From: Bacteroidales bacterium
Lineage (GTDB): Bacteria > Bacteroidota > Bacteroidia > Bacteroidales > FEN-979
Length of the DNA: 64,000 nt
Direction: 5' to 3'
NCBI GenBank assembly: GCA_030681475.1
Contig: JAUXWT010000011.1
Location: 156,172 to 220,171, forward strand
Below, piece after piece: positions 43,401 to 52,326 of the stretch. Below the pieces are notes generated by a model. It saw only the letters and a list, made by a program, of their open reading frames with translations. It was not told the origin of the DNA and did no database searches. Made by a program: the position numbers and the translations under genes. The stretch's first letter is position 1, and the number at the start of each line of letters is the position of its first letter.

Positions 43401-44903
43401 ATCGTCGAAGATTTTGAAACCGGAAATTTTTTGAAATTTCCCTGGTATTCCGGAGGCCAGGCACAATGGCTCATCGAATCGGGGGTGAAATACGAGGGAA
43501 ATTACAGCGCACGTTCCGGATGGCTCGGCGACAGCCAGGAGAGCAAGCTCAACATGAATGTAAACGTGCTGACCGCCGGACCGATCTCGTTTTACAAATA
43601 TGTCTCCTGCGAACATGATCCAAGCGGGAATAAGGACTATGATTACCTGGTCTTTTTAATCGACAATTTTGAAATTGCACGCTGGGATGGCATCATTCCA
43701 TGGAGTAAGGAAACCTTCGAGGTACCTGAAGGATACCACACCCTGTCGTGGATCTATCACAAGGATTATTCAGTTGCGGCGGGCTGGGACGGATGTTTGC
43801 TCGATTTTATAAAACTTCCGCTCATTGAAGGCGCCGTTCCGGTACTCTCTGTCACACCACTCTCTATTGTTAAAATATTGCCCCCCGGGCAAAATGAAAC
43901 GGAATCCGTATATGTGACAAACCTGGGCGGAGGGATACTCAACTATGCAGCGCTTGTTTTTGATACAGTAGCCAATAAAAAAGATATTCAAACCGACAAC
44001 CTCGAAGGGTCAAAAGTAACCTGCGGAAGCGAGGGATTTGTACCCGGACAGGCCATCAACTGGGTGTTCACGGTGCATAACCTGAGCTCAGACAACGAAT
44101 ACATCAAACATATCAGACTTGACTTCCCTCCCGGGGTCGTGGTTGGCAGTGCAACCAATTTTACAGGCGGTTCGCTCGGTGAATTTACCTTCCAGGGAAC
44201 CACGGGCAACGGAGCATCACTCAACTGGCACGGGGAGAGTACCGGCGGAAGGGGAGCGCTTAAACCCGGCGAAACGGCCATGGCATCGGTGACGGGTACC
44301 ATCGGAGAACCATTCGTTAATGATGTTTTTGTTGTTTATCAATTACTTGGCGATAACCTGGGCGCCATGCCGCATGCTTTGCCCGGCTATGTGAAAATAA
44401 AGAATTACGGACTGGCAAATACGTGGGTTACGCTGACCAATCCTACGGGAAGCCTGATGCACAACCAGACCGGGGTAATTTCGGTTGACATCAGCGCAGC
44501 CGGAATGGTTTCCGGCACATATCATTGCAGTCTGGCCGTACGCGACCTGTATAACAATAAAGTGCTGATCCCTGTTACCCTGTATGTTCCGTTCCCGGTA
44601 GATCTGAATGATGCAAAAGTCTTTTCAGGGACAACCCTTAAAGGTGTTTTCCCAAATCCGTTTTCCGGGGAAACACAGATCAGGTATGATTTGTCTTCGA
44701 CCCTGGATGTAACCATAGAGATTTACTCCCTGCAGGGATTGAAGCTGCGCTCCTGGAAACAAACAGCGATGCAGCCCGGAACGCATTCCCTGGTCTGGGA
44801 TGGCAAAGATGAACATGGCCACCAGGTTCCGGCAGGAGTCTATACCTGCCGTATGATAGCCGGCGATTACCTTGGCGCCGTGAAAATGATCGTGATCCGT
44901 TAA
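40479..44903 (+). CDS. Giant papain-like secreted protein with T9SS sorting domain
   Basis: A 1474-residue protein with a signal peptide (about 1-22). Residues about 70-340 form a C1A papain-like peptidase domain: the nucleophile is in YECGQSAGTAFNF (C87), the histidine in SHAWTICGY (H250). A dockerin- or EF-hand-like pair of DxNNDG loops (DFNNDGQY, DINNDGVVDMRDWE) follows the histidine. The middle (about 480-1390) is a chain of beta-sandwich domains, one with a NHL/MAM-like GDKNPY-type layout not identified. The end is a type A T9SS sorting domain (GVFPNPFSGETQIRYDL...AGVYTCRMIAGDYLGAVKMIVIR). A frame extension with a TTG start 27 bp upstream is disfavoured. It would be a surface protease processing glycan-locus proteins or nutrients. 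Confidence 0.8.
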   Translation: MKNILIILVLTVIVFSGSTAFSQDLPYQKGLEPVSLTPDELYVLSKIPELQLPETYKGVNAPLLPTSVDNSTQPFFRPITWQSGYECGQSAGTAFNFTYEIDRVRGLAANVAANQYPTHFTWNFLNNANNYQGASFFDSWEINKACGNMNVADYGGALNTGGYTRWISGYNVYYNGMQNRINSVKAIRVDTPEGLQTLKYWLLDHLEGAAVGGVANIYAQYFGTPSTTLPANTPEAGKYVQAYWGGSPSHAWTICGYNDSIRYDFNNDGQYTNNIDINNDGVVDMRDWEKGGLKFANGYAGLPWCNSGFCYTMYKNLADNIGFGGIWNHTVYVIDVKNTCSPKLTMKVTLKHTSRNKLKVTAGVSTDLGATLPSYVLEFPIFNNQGGDLYMQGGTTEADKTIEFGLDLAPLVNQITSNQPAKYFLQVQETDPSGAAAGEIVNWSLLDYTGTSPVVTNYSGSNVPILNNTTTRLNLNYTLNIAKPYITNNTLPPAPLYQPYNVTLTANGGTPPYLWDAKLDYPETNSTAAFPAVTAQQLTLTNNNTGYAIKPLGFNFPFYKKNINKVYVYADGYILFDDQPFTWPYLIDKMLLFKQTAIIAPFMTDLTVYPASAQGVWYEGNASYAIFRWKASLNGMQGSTNLNFAVKIFPNGTIEYYYGDMIYPAGTSWTGGISSGDNKNFQFSTFHNGPAIAPNTLDKFTTCGFPPEMQITEDGHFTGTPTYSYQNLPVKFQVTDNDNISSTKVLMFSSYGLLINQTILSGGDSLIEFGELAKITLNINNIGSQTLNQLTFSITESDPYITLIDSVETVATITGGQAMTLTDAMSFQVAPKVPDNHTFTLILHVQSQEQSFQRPLTLIAHAPVFRITGTQFADGDNGRPEPGESADLLVTFKNAGSAKASAIGILLSSLDTNLTLNINSANINLLKPDSSRTLTFHATAGNSVSFEHLYMIKSDLSANNNYTNADTLYLFSGEIVEDFETGNFLKFPWYSGGQAQWLIESGVKYEGNYSARSGWLGDSQESKLNMNVNVLTAGPISFYKYVSCEHDPSGNKDYDYLVFLIDNFEIARWDGIIPWSKETFEVPEGYHTLSWIYHKDYSVAAGWDGCLLDFIKLPLIEGAVPVLSVTPLSIVKILPPGQNETESVYVTNLGGGILNYAALVFDTVANKKDIQTDNLEGSKVTCGSEGFVPGQAINWVFTVHNLSSDNEYIKHIRLDFPPGVVVGSATNFTGGSLGEFTFQGTTGNGASLNWHGESTGGRGALKPGETAMASVTGTIGEPFVNDVFVVYQLLGDNLGAMPHALPGYVKIKNYGLANTWVTLTNPTGSLMHNQTGVISVDISAAGMVSGTYHCSLAVRDLYNNKVLIPVTLYVPFPVDLNDAKVFSGTTLKGVFPNPFSGETQIRYDLSSTLDVTIEIYSLQGLKLRSWKQTAMQPGTHSLVWDGKDEHGHQVPAGVYTCRMIAGDYLGAVKMIVIR

Positions 44904-44913
44904 CCGAAAATGC

Positions 44914-46698
44914 ATGGATAAGAAAAACCGGAGACTGATCATCATTAGCCTGATGCTGTTATTTTCTATCATCATGCTGTCGCTGGGGCTTAAATATTTT
45001 CCGTTTACCAAAGTGGTGAAAATGCCGTCGGGAACGGAAAAGGAGTTTGTAAACCCCGAAAAAGTCAGCAACTTCTCCCCTAACACACTCTATTACGATT
45101 TCGAAGTCGCCCCTGGAAAAGATATGCCCGATGGGTTCTACAAAGGGTTGGCACACTCGGGACAATATTCGGTAAAAGCATTCGGGCAGAACAGCTACAG
45201 CGTGGTCGTAGAAAGAACTGCAGGAGATGTGGGGGTTGGAAATCTGAAGGCCGTGGCAATAAGCGCTTGGATTTACGCTTTTCCCACGAAAAATGATGTG
45301 AAGGGAAGCCTCGTTTTTACCGCTTCAAACGAGGTAGGGGTCAACGTCTGCTGGCATGGACTTTCCCTGACCGAACCGGAAGTTCCACGGGAAAAATGGT
45401 TTAAGATCAGCGCCTATTTTGACCTGACTAAAGTACAGTTTAAACCTGAATACAAACTCCAGGTTTACTTTTGGAACAACAGCAGCACAGATATCCTGAT
45501 CGATGATTACTTTATCGCCTTTGGAGGCGCTACCGATCGGCGTGGCGACTCCGCCCGGGTCGATATGACCAAACCTGAAGGCTTTAAACCCAAATACAAC
45601 TATCCACCCTTCCCGGTTTCGATGCTCGAAAAGGAACCGATGAACAGGACAGTTGATCCTTCAGATATTGGTCCTGACGATTATTACATTTCCGGCAATT
45701 TCTTCAATACCGGAAACGACGGACTGCTGGTCATCCGAAAGGATGGAAAAGCGACTGGCTATGCCTGCTGTCCAGAAACCCGTGTATTCCGGAAAATCAA
45801 TCTGAGCAACATAAATGCCTTGGGGCAGGTTGCCCCAATGACCAGGATCCTGAAAGGAAAATTCCTGTCGTCGCGGGCCGACCAGTTCATCGTGACGGGA
45901 GAAAAGGGATGGGCGCTTGGTACCTTCGAGCCGATCGAAAAAGTATGCAGTTCGACCGGCGCTTTACAAACCAACATGAAAATCCTCTGGAAGTCTGATA
46001 CCCCGGCAGCGACGGTCTATGCCGGAGATTTCAACGGCGACGGGCGGACAGAACTCCTGGAAATTACCGGCAACGGCGCATGGAAGGTGATGTCGTTTGA
46101 ATCGGATGGTAAAGCATCAGGTTCCTGGAAGAACCTGGCCACGGATGACAATAAACCGGAAAAAGAGTGGGACGGGGGTGTACAGGAGATCGGGATCTCT
46201 GTAGGTCAGTTTATCCGGGGCTCTGCCCATGATGTGGTATTGACGGTGACACGGAATAAAAGCGACGGAAAATACACCTGGTCGCTGCGTAAACTGAATT
46301 TAACCGGAAATAGATGGGAACCTGTCTTCAGCGAAAAACAGGATCATGCGGGGAAAACCATCGGGTTGGATACCCTGAAACCATCAGATCTCTTTTTAAC
46401 CTCATCCGTGGGTGGAAATAAAACGTCCATATACCGGTATAACCGCGACTGGCGGTATGATCTGAAAGAAATAGCGTTCAATGACTCGACCTTCACCATT
46501 TTATCGGCTGTTGATTTCCAGGGTTATGACAAAGACCAGAACCCCAAATATTATGAATCGCTGAAACTTGTGCCAGGGTGTTTTCTGAATTCATCTTCGG
46601 TTTCGTTTTTAACCATTGGCCATGTTGCAAAATCGCGGCAATACCAATCGATACTTCCTGATTTTGTTCATCTTTATTCACTTCCGGCAAACAAATAA
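44914..46698 (+). CDS. Anchored CBM-like module protein with FG-GAP-like region
   Basis: A 594-residue protein with one N-terminal membrane helix (about 7-28). The shared module comes first here (about 59-206): YYDFEVAPG, SGQYSVKAF, ISAWIYAFP, REKWFKISAYF, LQVYFWNNS, LIDDYFIAFG. The rest (about 250-590) is a beta-propeller-like region. VYAGDFNGDGRTELLEI matches the calcium-binding DxNGDGxxE of FG-GAP/VCBS repeats, and other blades are degenerate. No catalytic site is recognised. Ten bp separate it from both neighbours, so it is in one operon with the papain-like and GH16 genes. Confidence 0.72.
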   Translation: MDKKNRRLIIISLMLLFSIIMLSLGLKYFPFTKVVKMPSGTEKEFVNPEKVSNFSPNTLYYDFEVAPGKDMPDGFYKGLAHSGQYSVKAFGQNSYSVVVERTAGDVGVGNLKAVAISAWIYAFPTKNDVKGSLVFTASNEVGVNVCWHGLSLTEPEVPREKWFKISAYFDLTKVQFKPEYKLQVYFWNNSSTDILIDDYFIAFGGATDRRGDSARVDMTKPEGFKPKYNYPPFPVSMLEKEPMNRTVDPSDIGPDDYYISGNFFNTGNDGLLVIRKDGKATGYACCPETRVFRKINLSNINALGQVAPMTRILKGKFLSSRADQFIVTGEKGWALGTFEPIEKVCSSTGALQTNMKILWKSDTPAATVYAGDFNGDGRTELLEITGNGAWKVMSFESDGKASGSWKNLATDDNKPEKEWDGGVQEIGISVGQFIRGSAHDVVLTVTRNKSDGKYTWSLRKLNLTGNRWEPVFSEKQDHAGKTIGLDTLKPSDLFLTSSVGGNKTSIYRYNRDWRYDLKEIAFNDSTFTILSAVDFQGYDKDQNPKYYESLKLVPGCFLNSSSVSFLTIGHVAKSRQYQSILPDFVHLYSLPANK

Positions 46699-46708
46699 AG
46701 TCTACGGC

Positions 46709-48631
46709 ATGAACGTTACGCTCCGATATACATTGCTCATAATGCTTTTTCCGGGTTTGCTCCAATCGTGCGGGCAGCCAGCCCGGTCGCCGGAAGTGGT
46801 GAGTGAACAGTTTGTGGTGAAGGATTTCAATCCCATGACAAACTGGGATCCTCAGAAGACCCTTTTCCTCGATTATACGGAGGCCATTACACAGGGTTTT
46901 GTCATCCCGGGACGGCAGCAGGTGGAAGGAGGTCATTTTAACCTGGAGTTCAGGCTGAAGAATACCGGGACAACTCCGCAAAATTTTTTATACAAAATCT
47001 ACTACCAGAACGAATCGTACAAATTTCCTGAACGGGATGGGTCTGACAGCACAAAACAGCATCCCGATGCCTGGGAGAATTTTTACGGAAGCTGGGAAGA
47101 TACTGGTAAAACATTTGCTGAAACCGGGGTGATTGAAGCCGACCATGATTTTCATGTCGTGAAAAGCCATTTCCGGATCGTTGGAAATCCAAGGAATGAA
47201 CAACGGTATTATGACCAGGGTAAAAATGACCGCTGGAAACGGAACCTTCGTGTTGGGAACTACAGCTTCCTGCTCGTGGTCACCACGCCGGAAAATATCC
47301 AGGGCAGGCAGATCCCGGATGCCGTGCTGGACATCAGTCTGAACAATGAAATAGGATTTATCAATCCTTTCTTTTATTTTTTTTATGGGCCCGGTAAAAC
47401 ATTAAAAAACACGATCATACAGAAATATCCGGAGATGCTGAAAGTTGTGGCCAACCCCGACCCCGGGGCAGGAATTTACATCAACCCCGTTGCCTATTCC
47501 AAAGAAGATGCAGAGAGATCAAAAACCGCGTTATGCGGACAGGATCCCGCTATTTACAATACGGCTGCATTCGAACAGTTTGTGCATTACATCGACGCCT
47601 CCACGAAATTGAATAACATCCCGGTGATTGCCGATGTGCTGAACGACAACTATTCCCGGATGGATTATAACTGGAACAAAAGATTCTATCGCAAAGAGGA
47701 GTTGGTAGCCATCACGGCCACTGTAGCGCCACGACCCTGTGAATCGGTGGTTTCCGACCCGGTGAACCGTACGATCACCATCCGGAACCCGAAGGCGGAA
47801 TTCGGTAAATGGCAGAAGCAGAATGTGGGCGTGATTACTCGTCACGGGATGACCTTTGGCAGATACACCGTAAAATGCAAGCTTTCGGAGTTGCTGAACA
47901 AAAACAACATGTGGAACGGCCTCACCAACGCGATCTGGCTGATCACCCAGAGCCAGGCCGACTGGAACTTCCGCCGCGACTGCAACAACAATGGTTACAT
48001 GGCCAATTATTACGGCGGGCACCAGGATCAGCGGGTAAAGAATGTAGGGTATTCGGAAATTGATTTCGAAATTCTTAAAACCGTGCCTTACTGTCCTTCG
48101 TGGGTGTTACCCCCTGCTTACAACAATGGCATCGAGGATCAGAAGAATGTGCTGAACTGGAATGTGCCCTTCCCTGAGGAAATTCTGGCCGATGATGACA
48201 AGATCATGGTTTCCTGCACCAACTGGGATATGGCCTGCTGGCAACCCGCTGATTTTACGTCTGGTTGCTATCCTGTGCGTTATGAAGACAAGACCTTCTG
48301 GGCGCACCGCTGGGATAAAAATTATCGGGCGCTGACACAAAAGACCCCCGAACGCGATGATGAGCTTTTCGGATCACACTTTTACTACTTTCAGATCGAC
48401 TGGCAACCCGACAAGATCATCTGGCGCATCGGTCCGGCAAAAGATAAATTGCGGGTGGTCGGCTATATGGATGACAAAGTGACCTCAATCCCAAACAACC
48501 AGATGCTGCTCATCATCACCCAGGAGTTCCACAACACCAAATGGTGGATCGGCTCTGCCTATTCGCAGGACAACATTCCTTTCCCGAAGGTGGATTATGT
48601 TGGGGAAATACAGGAACTGACCATTGAATAG
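46709..48631 (+). CDS. GH16-type lipoprotein
   Basis: A 640-residue lipoprotein; the signal peptide ends in LLQSCGQ, giving a lipobox cysteine near residue 22. The N-terminal 280 residues have no recognised domain. The second half has the laminarinase/lichenase jelly-roll layout: GRYTVKCKLSELL, NAIWLITQS, and the catalytic strand YSEIDFEIL, fitting the GH16 ExDxE pattern with nucleophile E450, D452 and acid/base E454. SHFYYFQIDWQPDKIIWRIG is the usual following strand. GH16 enzymes cut beta-1,3/1,4-glucans or galactans, or act as transglycosylases. An alternative upstream start overlapping the previous gene is rejected in favour of the ATG before the lipobox. Confidence 0.78.
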   Translation: MNVTLRYTLLIMLFPGLLQSCGQPARSPEVVSEQFVVKDFNPMTNWDPQKTLFLDYTEAITQGFVIPGRQQVEGGHFNLEFRLKNTGTTPQNFLYKIYYQNESYKFPERDGSDSTKQHPDAWENFYGSWEDTGKTFAETGVIEADHDFHVVKSHFRIVGNPRNEQRYYDQGKNDRWKRNLRVGNYSFLLVVTTPENIQGRQIPDAVLDISLNNEIGFINPFFYFFYGPGKTLKNTIIQKYPEMLKVVANPDPGAGIYINPVAYSKEDAERSKTALCGQDPAIYNTAAFEQFVHYIDASTKLNNIPVIADVLNDNYSRMDYNWNKRFYRKEELVAITATVAPRPCESVVSDPVNRTITIRNPKAEFGKWQKQNVGVITRHGMTFGRYTVKCKLSELLNKNNMWNGLTNAIWLITQSQADWNFRRDCNNNGYMANYYGGHQDQRVKNVGYSEIDFEILKTVPYCPSWVLPPAYNNGIEDQKNVLNWNVPFPEEILADDDKIMVSCTNWDMACWQPADFTSGCYPVRYEDKTFWAHRWDKNYRALTQKTPERDDELFGSHFYYFQIDWQPDKIIWRIGPAKDKLRVVGYMDDKVTSIPNNQMLLIITQEFHNTKWWIGSAYSQDNIPFPKVDYVGEIQELTIE

Positions 48632-48656
48632 ATCTGTTTTTCAAAACATTGCGGCA

Positions 48657-51098
48657 ATGCTTCCTTTCCAAGAGCAAAAAGAGAGGTTTGCAGTTTTTTT
48701 CAAAATGCTGAACCGGTTTGCCAGCCTCAACCTGGCAGGCCTTGTATTACTACTCCTGCTTCGTCTCGGCCAGTTTGTTTCGCTCTCATACATGGCCTCC
48801 CTTGAGTCAGGGATTTTGTTCCTGGAACTAAGAGGTTACTTGCAGGATGTGGTACTCTGGCTCAACCTCTCCTGGCTTTTACTTGTCCCATTCTTACTGG
48901 TCTCCAAATTCAACCGGAGGGCGGGGATTGTCTTTTTCTGGCTTGTATTCCTCTTTGCAGCCATGACGGAGTGGGCGCTCTTTCAATATTTCAGGATGGT
49001 TTTCGTACCACTGGACCAGGTTATCTTTTCATACCGGATCAGTGAAATGGTTACCATTATTCTTAATTCAGTCAGGGTTAACTTCAGTTCTTTCCTCCCC
49101 TTCATACTGATCATTTCAACTACTGCGGTATTCGTCCGGCTTTCACTGAAGATCAGAATTTCAAGACTTTTTCTGACATTATTTTTTATGCTGGGCTTCA
49201 GCGCGCTATTCCTGCGATCATGGTCAACGCCGAAGGAAAAGGAACATGGAGATCTTTTTGAATATTACCTGATGGTCAATAAATCAGCCTACCTGATCAG
49301 CAAAATACATCTGTACCGATCGAGTGCCGGGCAAACAGCAACCATCGCCGCCGTTGAAGCTGCAGCAAGGCGTTACCAGTCTGCCCATCCCGGGTTTAAA
49401 TTCTCCTGGACCCGGTATCCATTTCTCCATACCGACAACACGCCGGATGTGCTGAGTCATTTTTTTAACCTTGGAAGAGAAAAGCCAAACCTTGTTTTTA
49501 TCATTGTCGAATCCCTGTCGGGCTGTTTTATCGGAAATAATCCCATCTACGGAAGCTTTACGCCGTTTCTTGATTCACTGGCCGGCCACAGCCTTTACTG
49601 GAGCAACCACCTCTCCACAGCCGATCGCACATTCAATGTCCTGCCTGCCCTGTTCGGCTCGCTTCCGCCCGGAGATCCGACCTTCGTCGATGACGCGGCA
49701 AAAATACCCTACCATTTCTCGCTGATCAGGTATTTATCTGAAAACGGATATTTTTCAAGCTTTTATTATGCCGGCGATCCGTCATTCAACCACATGGAAG
49801 ATTTCCTGCAACGGCAGAATGTAGATTATATCCTCAGATCTTTTGGCCCGCAATTTAAAAAGGCAGACGCCCTATTCGAAGGTTATCACTGGGGCCATGC
49901 TGATGGCGATCTGTATGCAAGATCCTTCGATGTTATAGACTCCCTGAAAAAATCACCGCGGCTTGATATCTATCTCACCCTGTCGCTGCACGCACCGTTT
50001 ATTCCGCCCAACATGGATGGTTACCTGGCCAGGGTCGAAGACCGGATGAAAGCCATGGATCCCGGTCAGCAAAACAGGGCAGATATCGAATATAATAAGA
50101 AAATATTCGCCTCCATTCTCTATACCGACCACGCACTGAAGGAATTTATCGACCAATACAAGATAAGGGACGAGTACCGGAATACAATATTTGTCATCAC
50201 GGGCGATCATGGACTGCCGGAACTGAACCTCCACCGTTTCCCGAGCCTTGCACGGTATCATGTTCCCTTGATCATCTATTCCCCGATGCTCAAACGGGGC
50301 GTTTTCATGAGATCAGTATCATCACATCTTGATGTCACACCCTCGGTCCTTGCCATGATGCGTAACAGTTACCAGATCAGAACCCGGTCAGTTGCTCCGT
50401 GGCTGGGCGCCGGTCTTGATACGGCTATTATCCCAAGGAACATGCACACCTTGCCGGTCATCCTCAACAATAAAGAGATTGTCGAATACATCAACGGTTC
50501 GAACTATCTGCGGGGCGATAAAATATACAAAATACTCCCGGAACTTTGGCTTAAGGATACCACCGACCAAACCACACTTCGCAGAATGACCAGTGAACTG
50601 GCCGACTTCAAAATACTGAACTCCTATGTCACCCGGCAGAATATGCTGGTACCCCCTGAGATCTATTTCGGGAAGAGTATTGACAGCACGGATATAAAAG
50701 TGGGGAATTTAATAACAATAAACCCCGACGATTCAACCGGCGAATACCGCATTCTTTTCAAACAACTTCCGCTATCATACGGGATAAAATTTCTGAAGCT
50801 GGTTTTTTCCATTGACATCCTCACACGGGAAACTGACCTGGCAAAGTACCCGCAATTGGTCATGGAGATTTACGGAAGCCAGGGAAAACAGGTCATGTGG
50901 CAATCGTTTGCCTTTCCAACCCCAGACTATGGAGCTGTAAAACAGGGAGAATGGCGTACCTTGTCGGTCATCGAATATGTAAAACTGAGTGATCTTTCAC
51001 AGGGTGAAAAAAACGCCATGATGCTGTACATTTGGAACAAATCGAAAGGTATCATCAGGCTTGATAAGCCGGCGGTAAAGATCACGGGTTATTTTTAA
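48657..51098 (+). CDS. LTA-synthase-like sulfatase-fold protein with CBM-like module
   Basis: An 813-residue inner membrane protein. Five membrane helices cover about 20-200. A sulfatase-fold catalytic domain spans about 270-580: IVESLSGCF (metal-binding E285), STADRTFNVLPAL with T325 as the catalytic threonine, and TGDHGLPE (D517, H518). This is the LtaS/OpgB/phosphoethanolamine-transferase layout, which transfers phosphoglycerol or phosphoethanolamine from phospholipids to glycans. The C-terminus (about 670-813) carries the shared module (GEWRTLSVIEYVKL, MLYIWNKSKG). A TTG 33 bp upstream overlaps the GH16 stop; the ATG is preferred. Substrate unknown. Confidence 0.8.
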   Translation: MLPFQEQKERFAVFFKMLNRFASLNLAGLVLLLLLRLGQFVSLSYMASLESGILFLELRGYLQDVVLWLNLSWLLLVPFLLVSKFNRRAGIVFFWLVFLFAAMTEWALFQYFRMVFVPLDQVIFSYRISEMVTIILNSVRVNFSSFLPFILIISTTAVFVRLSLKIRISRLFLTLFFMLGFSALFLRSWSTPKEKEHGDLFEYYLMVNKSAYLISKIHLYRSSAGQTATIAAVEAAARRYQSAHPGFKFSWTRYPFLHTDNTPDVLSHFFNLGREKPNLVFIIVESLSGCFIGNNPIYGSFTPFLDSLAGHSLYWSNHLSTADRTFNVLPALFGSLPPGDPTFVDDAAKIPYHFSLIRYLSENGYFSSFYYAGDPSFNHMEDFLQRQNVDYILRSFGPQFKKADALFEGYHWGHADGDLYARSFDVIDSLKKSPRLDIYLTLSLHAPFIPPNMDGYLARVEDRMKAMDPGQQNRADIEYNKKIFASILYTDHALKEFIDQYKIRDEYRNTIFVITGDHGLPELNLHRFPSLARYHVPLIIYSPMLKRGVFMRSVSSHLDVTPSVLAMMRNSYQIRTRSVAPWLGAGLDTAIIPRNMHTLPVILNNKEIVEYINGSNYLRGDKIYKILPELWLKDTTDQTTLRRMTSELADFKILNSYVTRQNMLVPPEIYFGKSIDSTDIKVGNLITINPDDSTGEYRILFKQLPLSYGIKFLKLVFSIDILTRETDLAKYPQLVMEIYGSQGKQVMWQSFAFPTPDYGAVKQGEWRTLSVIEYVKLSDLSQGEKNAMMLYIWNKSKGIIRLDKPAVKITGYF

Positions 51099-51129
51099 CA
51101 CCTATAAACAACGAACCAAAATCAGAAAT

Positions 51130-52278
51130 ATGAAAATAATCGTTCTTGGCGCCGGCCTTGTTGGCGGTCCCATGGCGCTCGACCTTTGCGGCGAACCAAA
51201 ATTTGAAGTCACTGTTGCCGACATCAATACAACAACACTTCAGAACCTTGTTGAAAGGCAAATTTCAGCAATCAACCCTGTTAAAACCCTTGCAGTCGAT
51301 CTGAGCAACCCCCACACGGTGGGCGAACTGGTTGCAGGTTACGACATGGTGATCAATGCTGTACCGGGATTTATGGGATTTCAAACTTTGAAGGCGATCA
51401 TCGGTGCAGGTAAGAACGTAGTCGACATCGCCTTCTTCATCGAAGATCCATTTGAACTCGACGAACTTGCCCGCCTAAACAATGTCACCGCCATTATGGA
51501 TATGGGGGTCGCCCCCGGAATGTGCAATGTGCTCATTGGTTATGCTGACCATCTGCTTGATGAAACTGACAATATCCTGTACATGGTGGGCGGTTTGCCC
51601 GAGGTTCGCGAATGGCCCTGGGAATACAAGGCTGTATTCTCCCCGGTGGATGTGATCGAAGAGTACACCCGGCCTGCCCGATACATCGAAAATGGAAAAC
51701 TCATAATCAAGCCGGCCCTCTCCGATCCCGAATTGCTCAACTTCACGGGAATAGGCACCCTGGAAGCCTTCAACACCGATGGACTGCGTTCGCTGGCCCA
51801 CACCGTGAAATGCCCCAACATGAAAGAGAAGACCCTGCGTTACCCCGGGCACATTGAAAAGATGCGGGTGCTGCGTGAAACCGGGTTCTTCAGCCAGGAG
51901 GAGGTCGAGGTGAACGGGAGCCGCATCAAACCCATGGATCTCACAGCGAAACTGCTTTTTCCGAAATGGAAACTGGAGGAGGGAGAGGTTGACATCACGG
52001 TGATGCAGGTGATGGTGGAAGGAAAAAAAGACGGGAAAAGGATCAAATATACCTGGGACCTCTTCGATAAATATGACCCCGCCACCCGGATCCATTCCAT
52101 GGCCCGTACTACTGGCTATTCAGCCACCGTAGCGCTTCGCATGATCGCTGATGGCCTCTATTCAAGAAAAGGCATCTCGGTGCCTGAATATATCGGCAAA
52201 CAACCGGAATGTGTCGAATACCTGCTCAATGGCTTGAAAGAACGGGGGGTCATCTACAGAGGGAATGTATCGGAATAA
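51130..52278 (+). CDS. Saccharopine dehydrogenase family oxidoreductase
   Basis: A 382-residue NAD(P)-dependent enzyme. The Rossmann motif is IIVLGAGLVGGPMALDL, followed by VTVADINTTTLQNL and the family block GYDMVINAVPGF, VVDIAFFIEDP, DMGVAPGMCNVLIGY. Members include saccharopine reductase and carboxynorspermidine dehydrogenase; the length is between the two. The product is cytoplasmic. It starts 31 bp after the LTA-synthase-like gene but is functionally unrelated, and it ends just before the GxxExxY cassette. Confidence 0.88.
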   Translation: MKIIVLGAGLVGGPMALDLCGEPKFEVTVADINTTTLQNLVERQISAINPVKTLAVDLSNPHTVGELVAGYDMVINAVPGFMGFQTLKAIIGAGKNVVDIAFFIEDPFELDELARLNNVTAIMDMGVAPGMCNVLIGYADHLLDETDNILYMVGGLPEVREWPWEYKAVFSPVDVIEEYTRPARYIENGKLIIKPALSDPELLNFTGIGTLEAFNTDGLRSLAHTVKCPNMKEKTLRYPGHIEKMRVLRETGFFSQEEVEVNGSRIKPMDLTAKLLFPKWKLEEGEVDITVMQVMVEGKKDGKRIKYTWDLFDKYDPATRIHSMARTTGYSATVALRMIADGLYSRKGISVPEYIGKQPECVEYLLNGLKERGVIYRGNVSE

Positions 52279-52297
52279 TATTTTGTTCAAGTTCTTT

Positions 52298-52325
52298 CAC
52301 GAAGAGCCACGAAGAATACACGAAG
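52298..52325. repeat. Left CACGAAG array of GxxExxY cassette
   Basis: Three copies of CACGAAG (starting at 52298, 52308 and 52319), ending 1 bp before the stop codon of the GxxExxY gene. Confidence 0.85.
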
Positions 52326-52326
52326 G

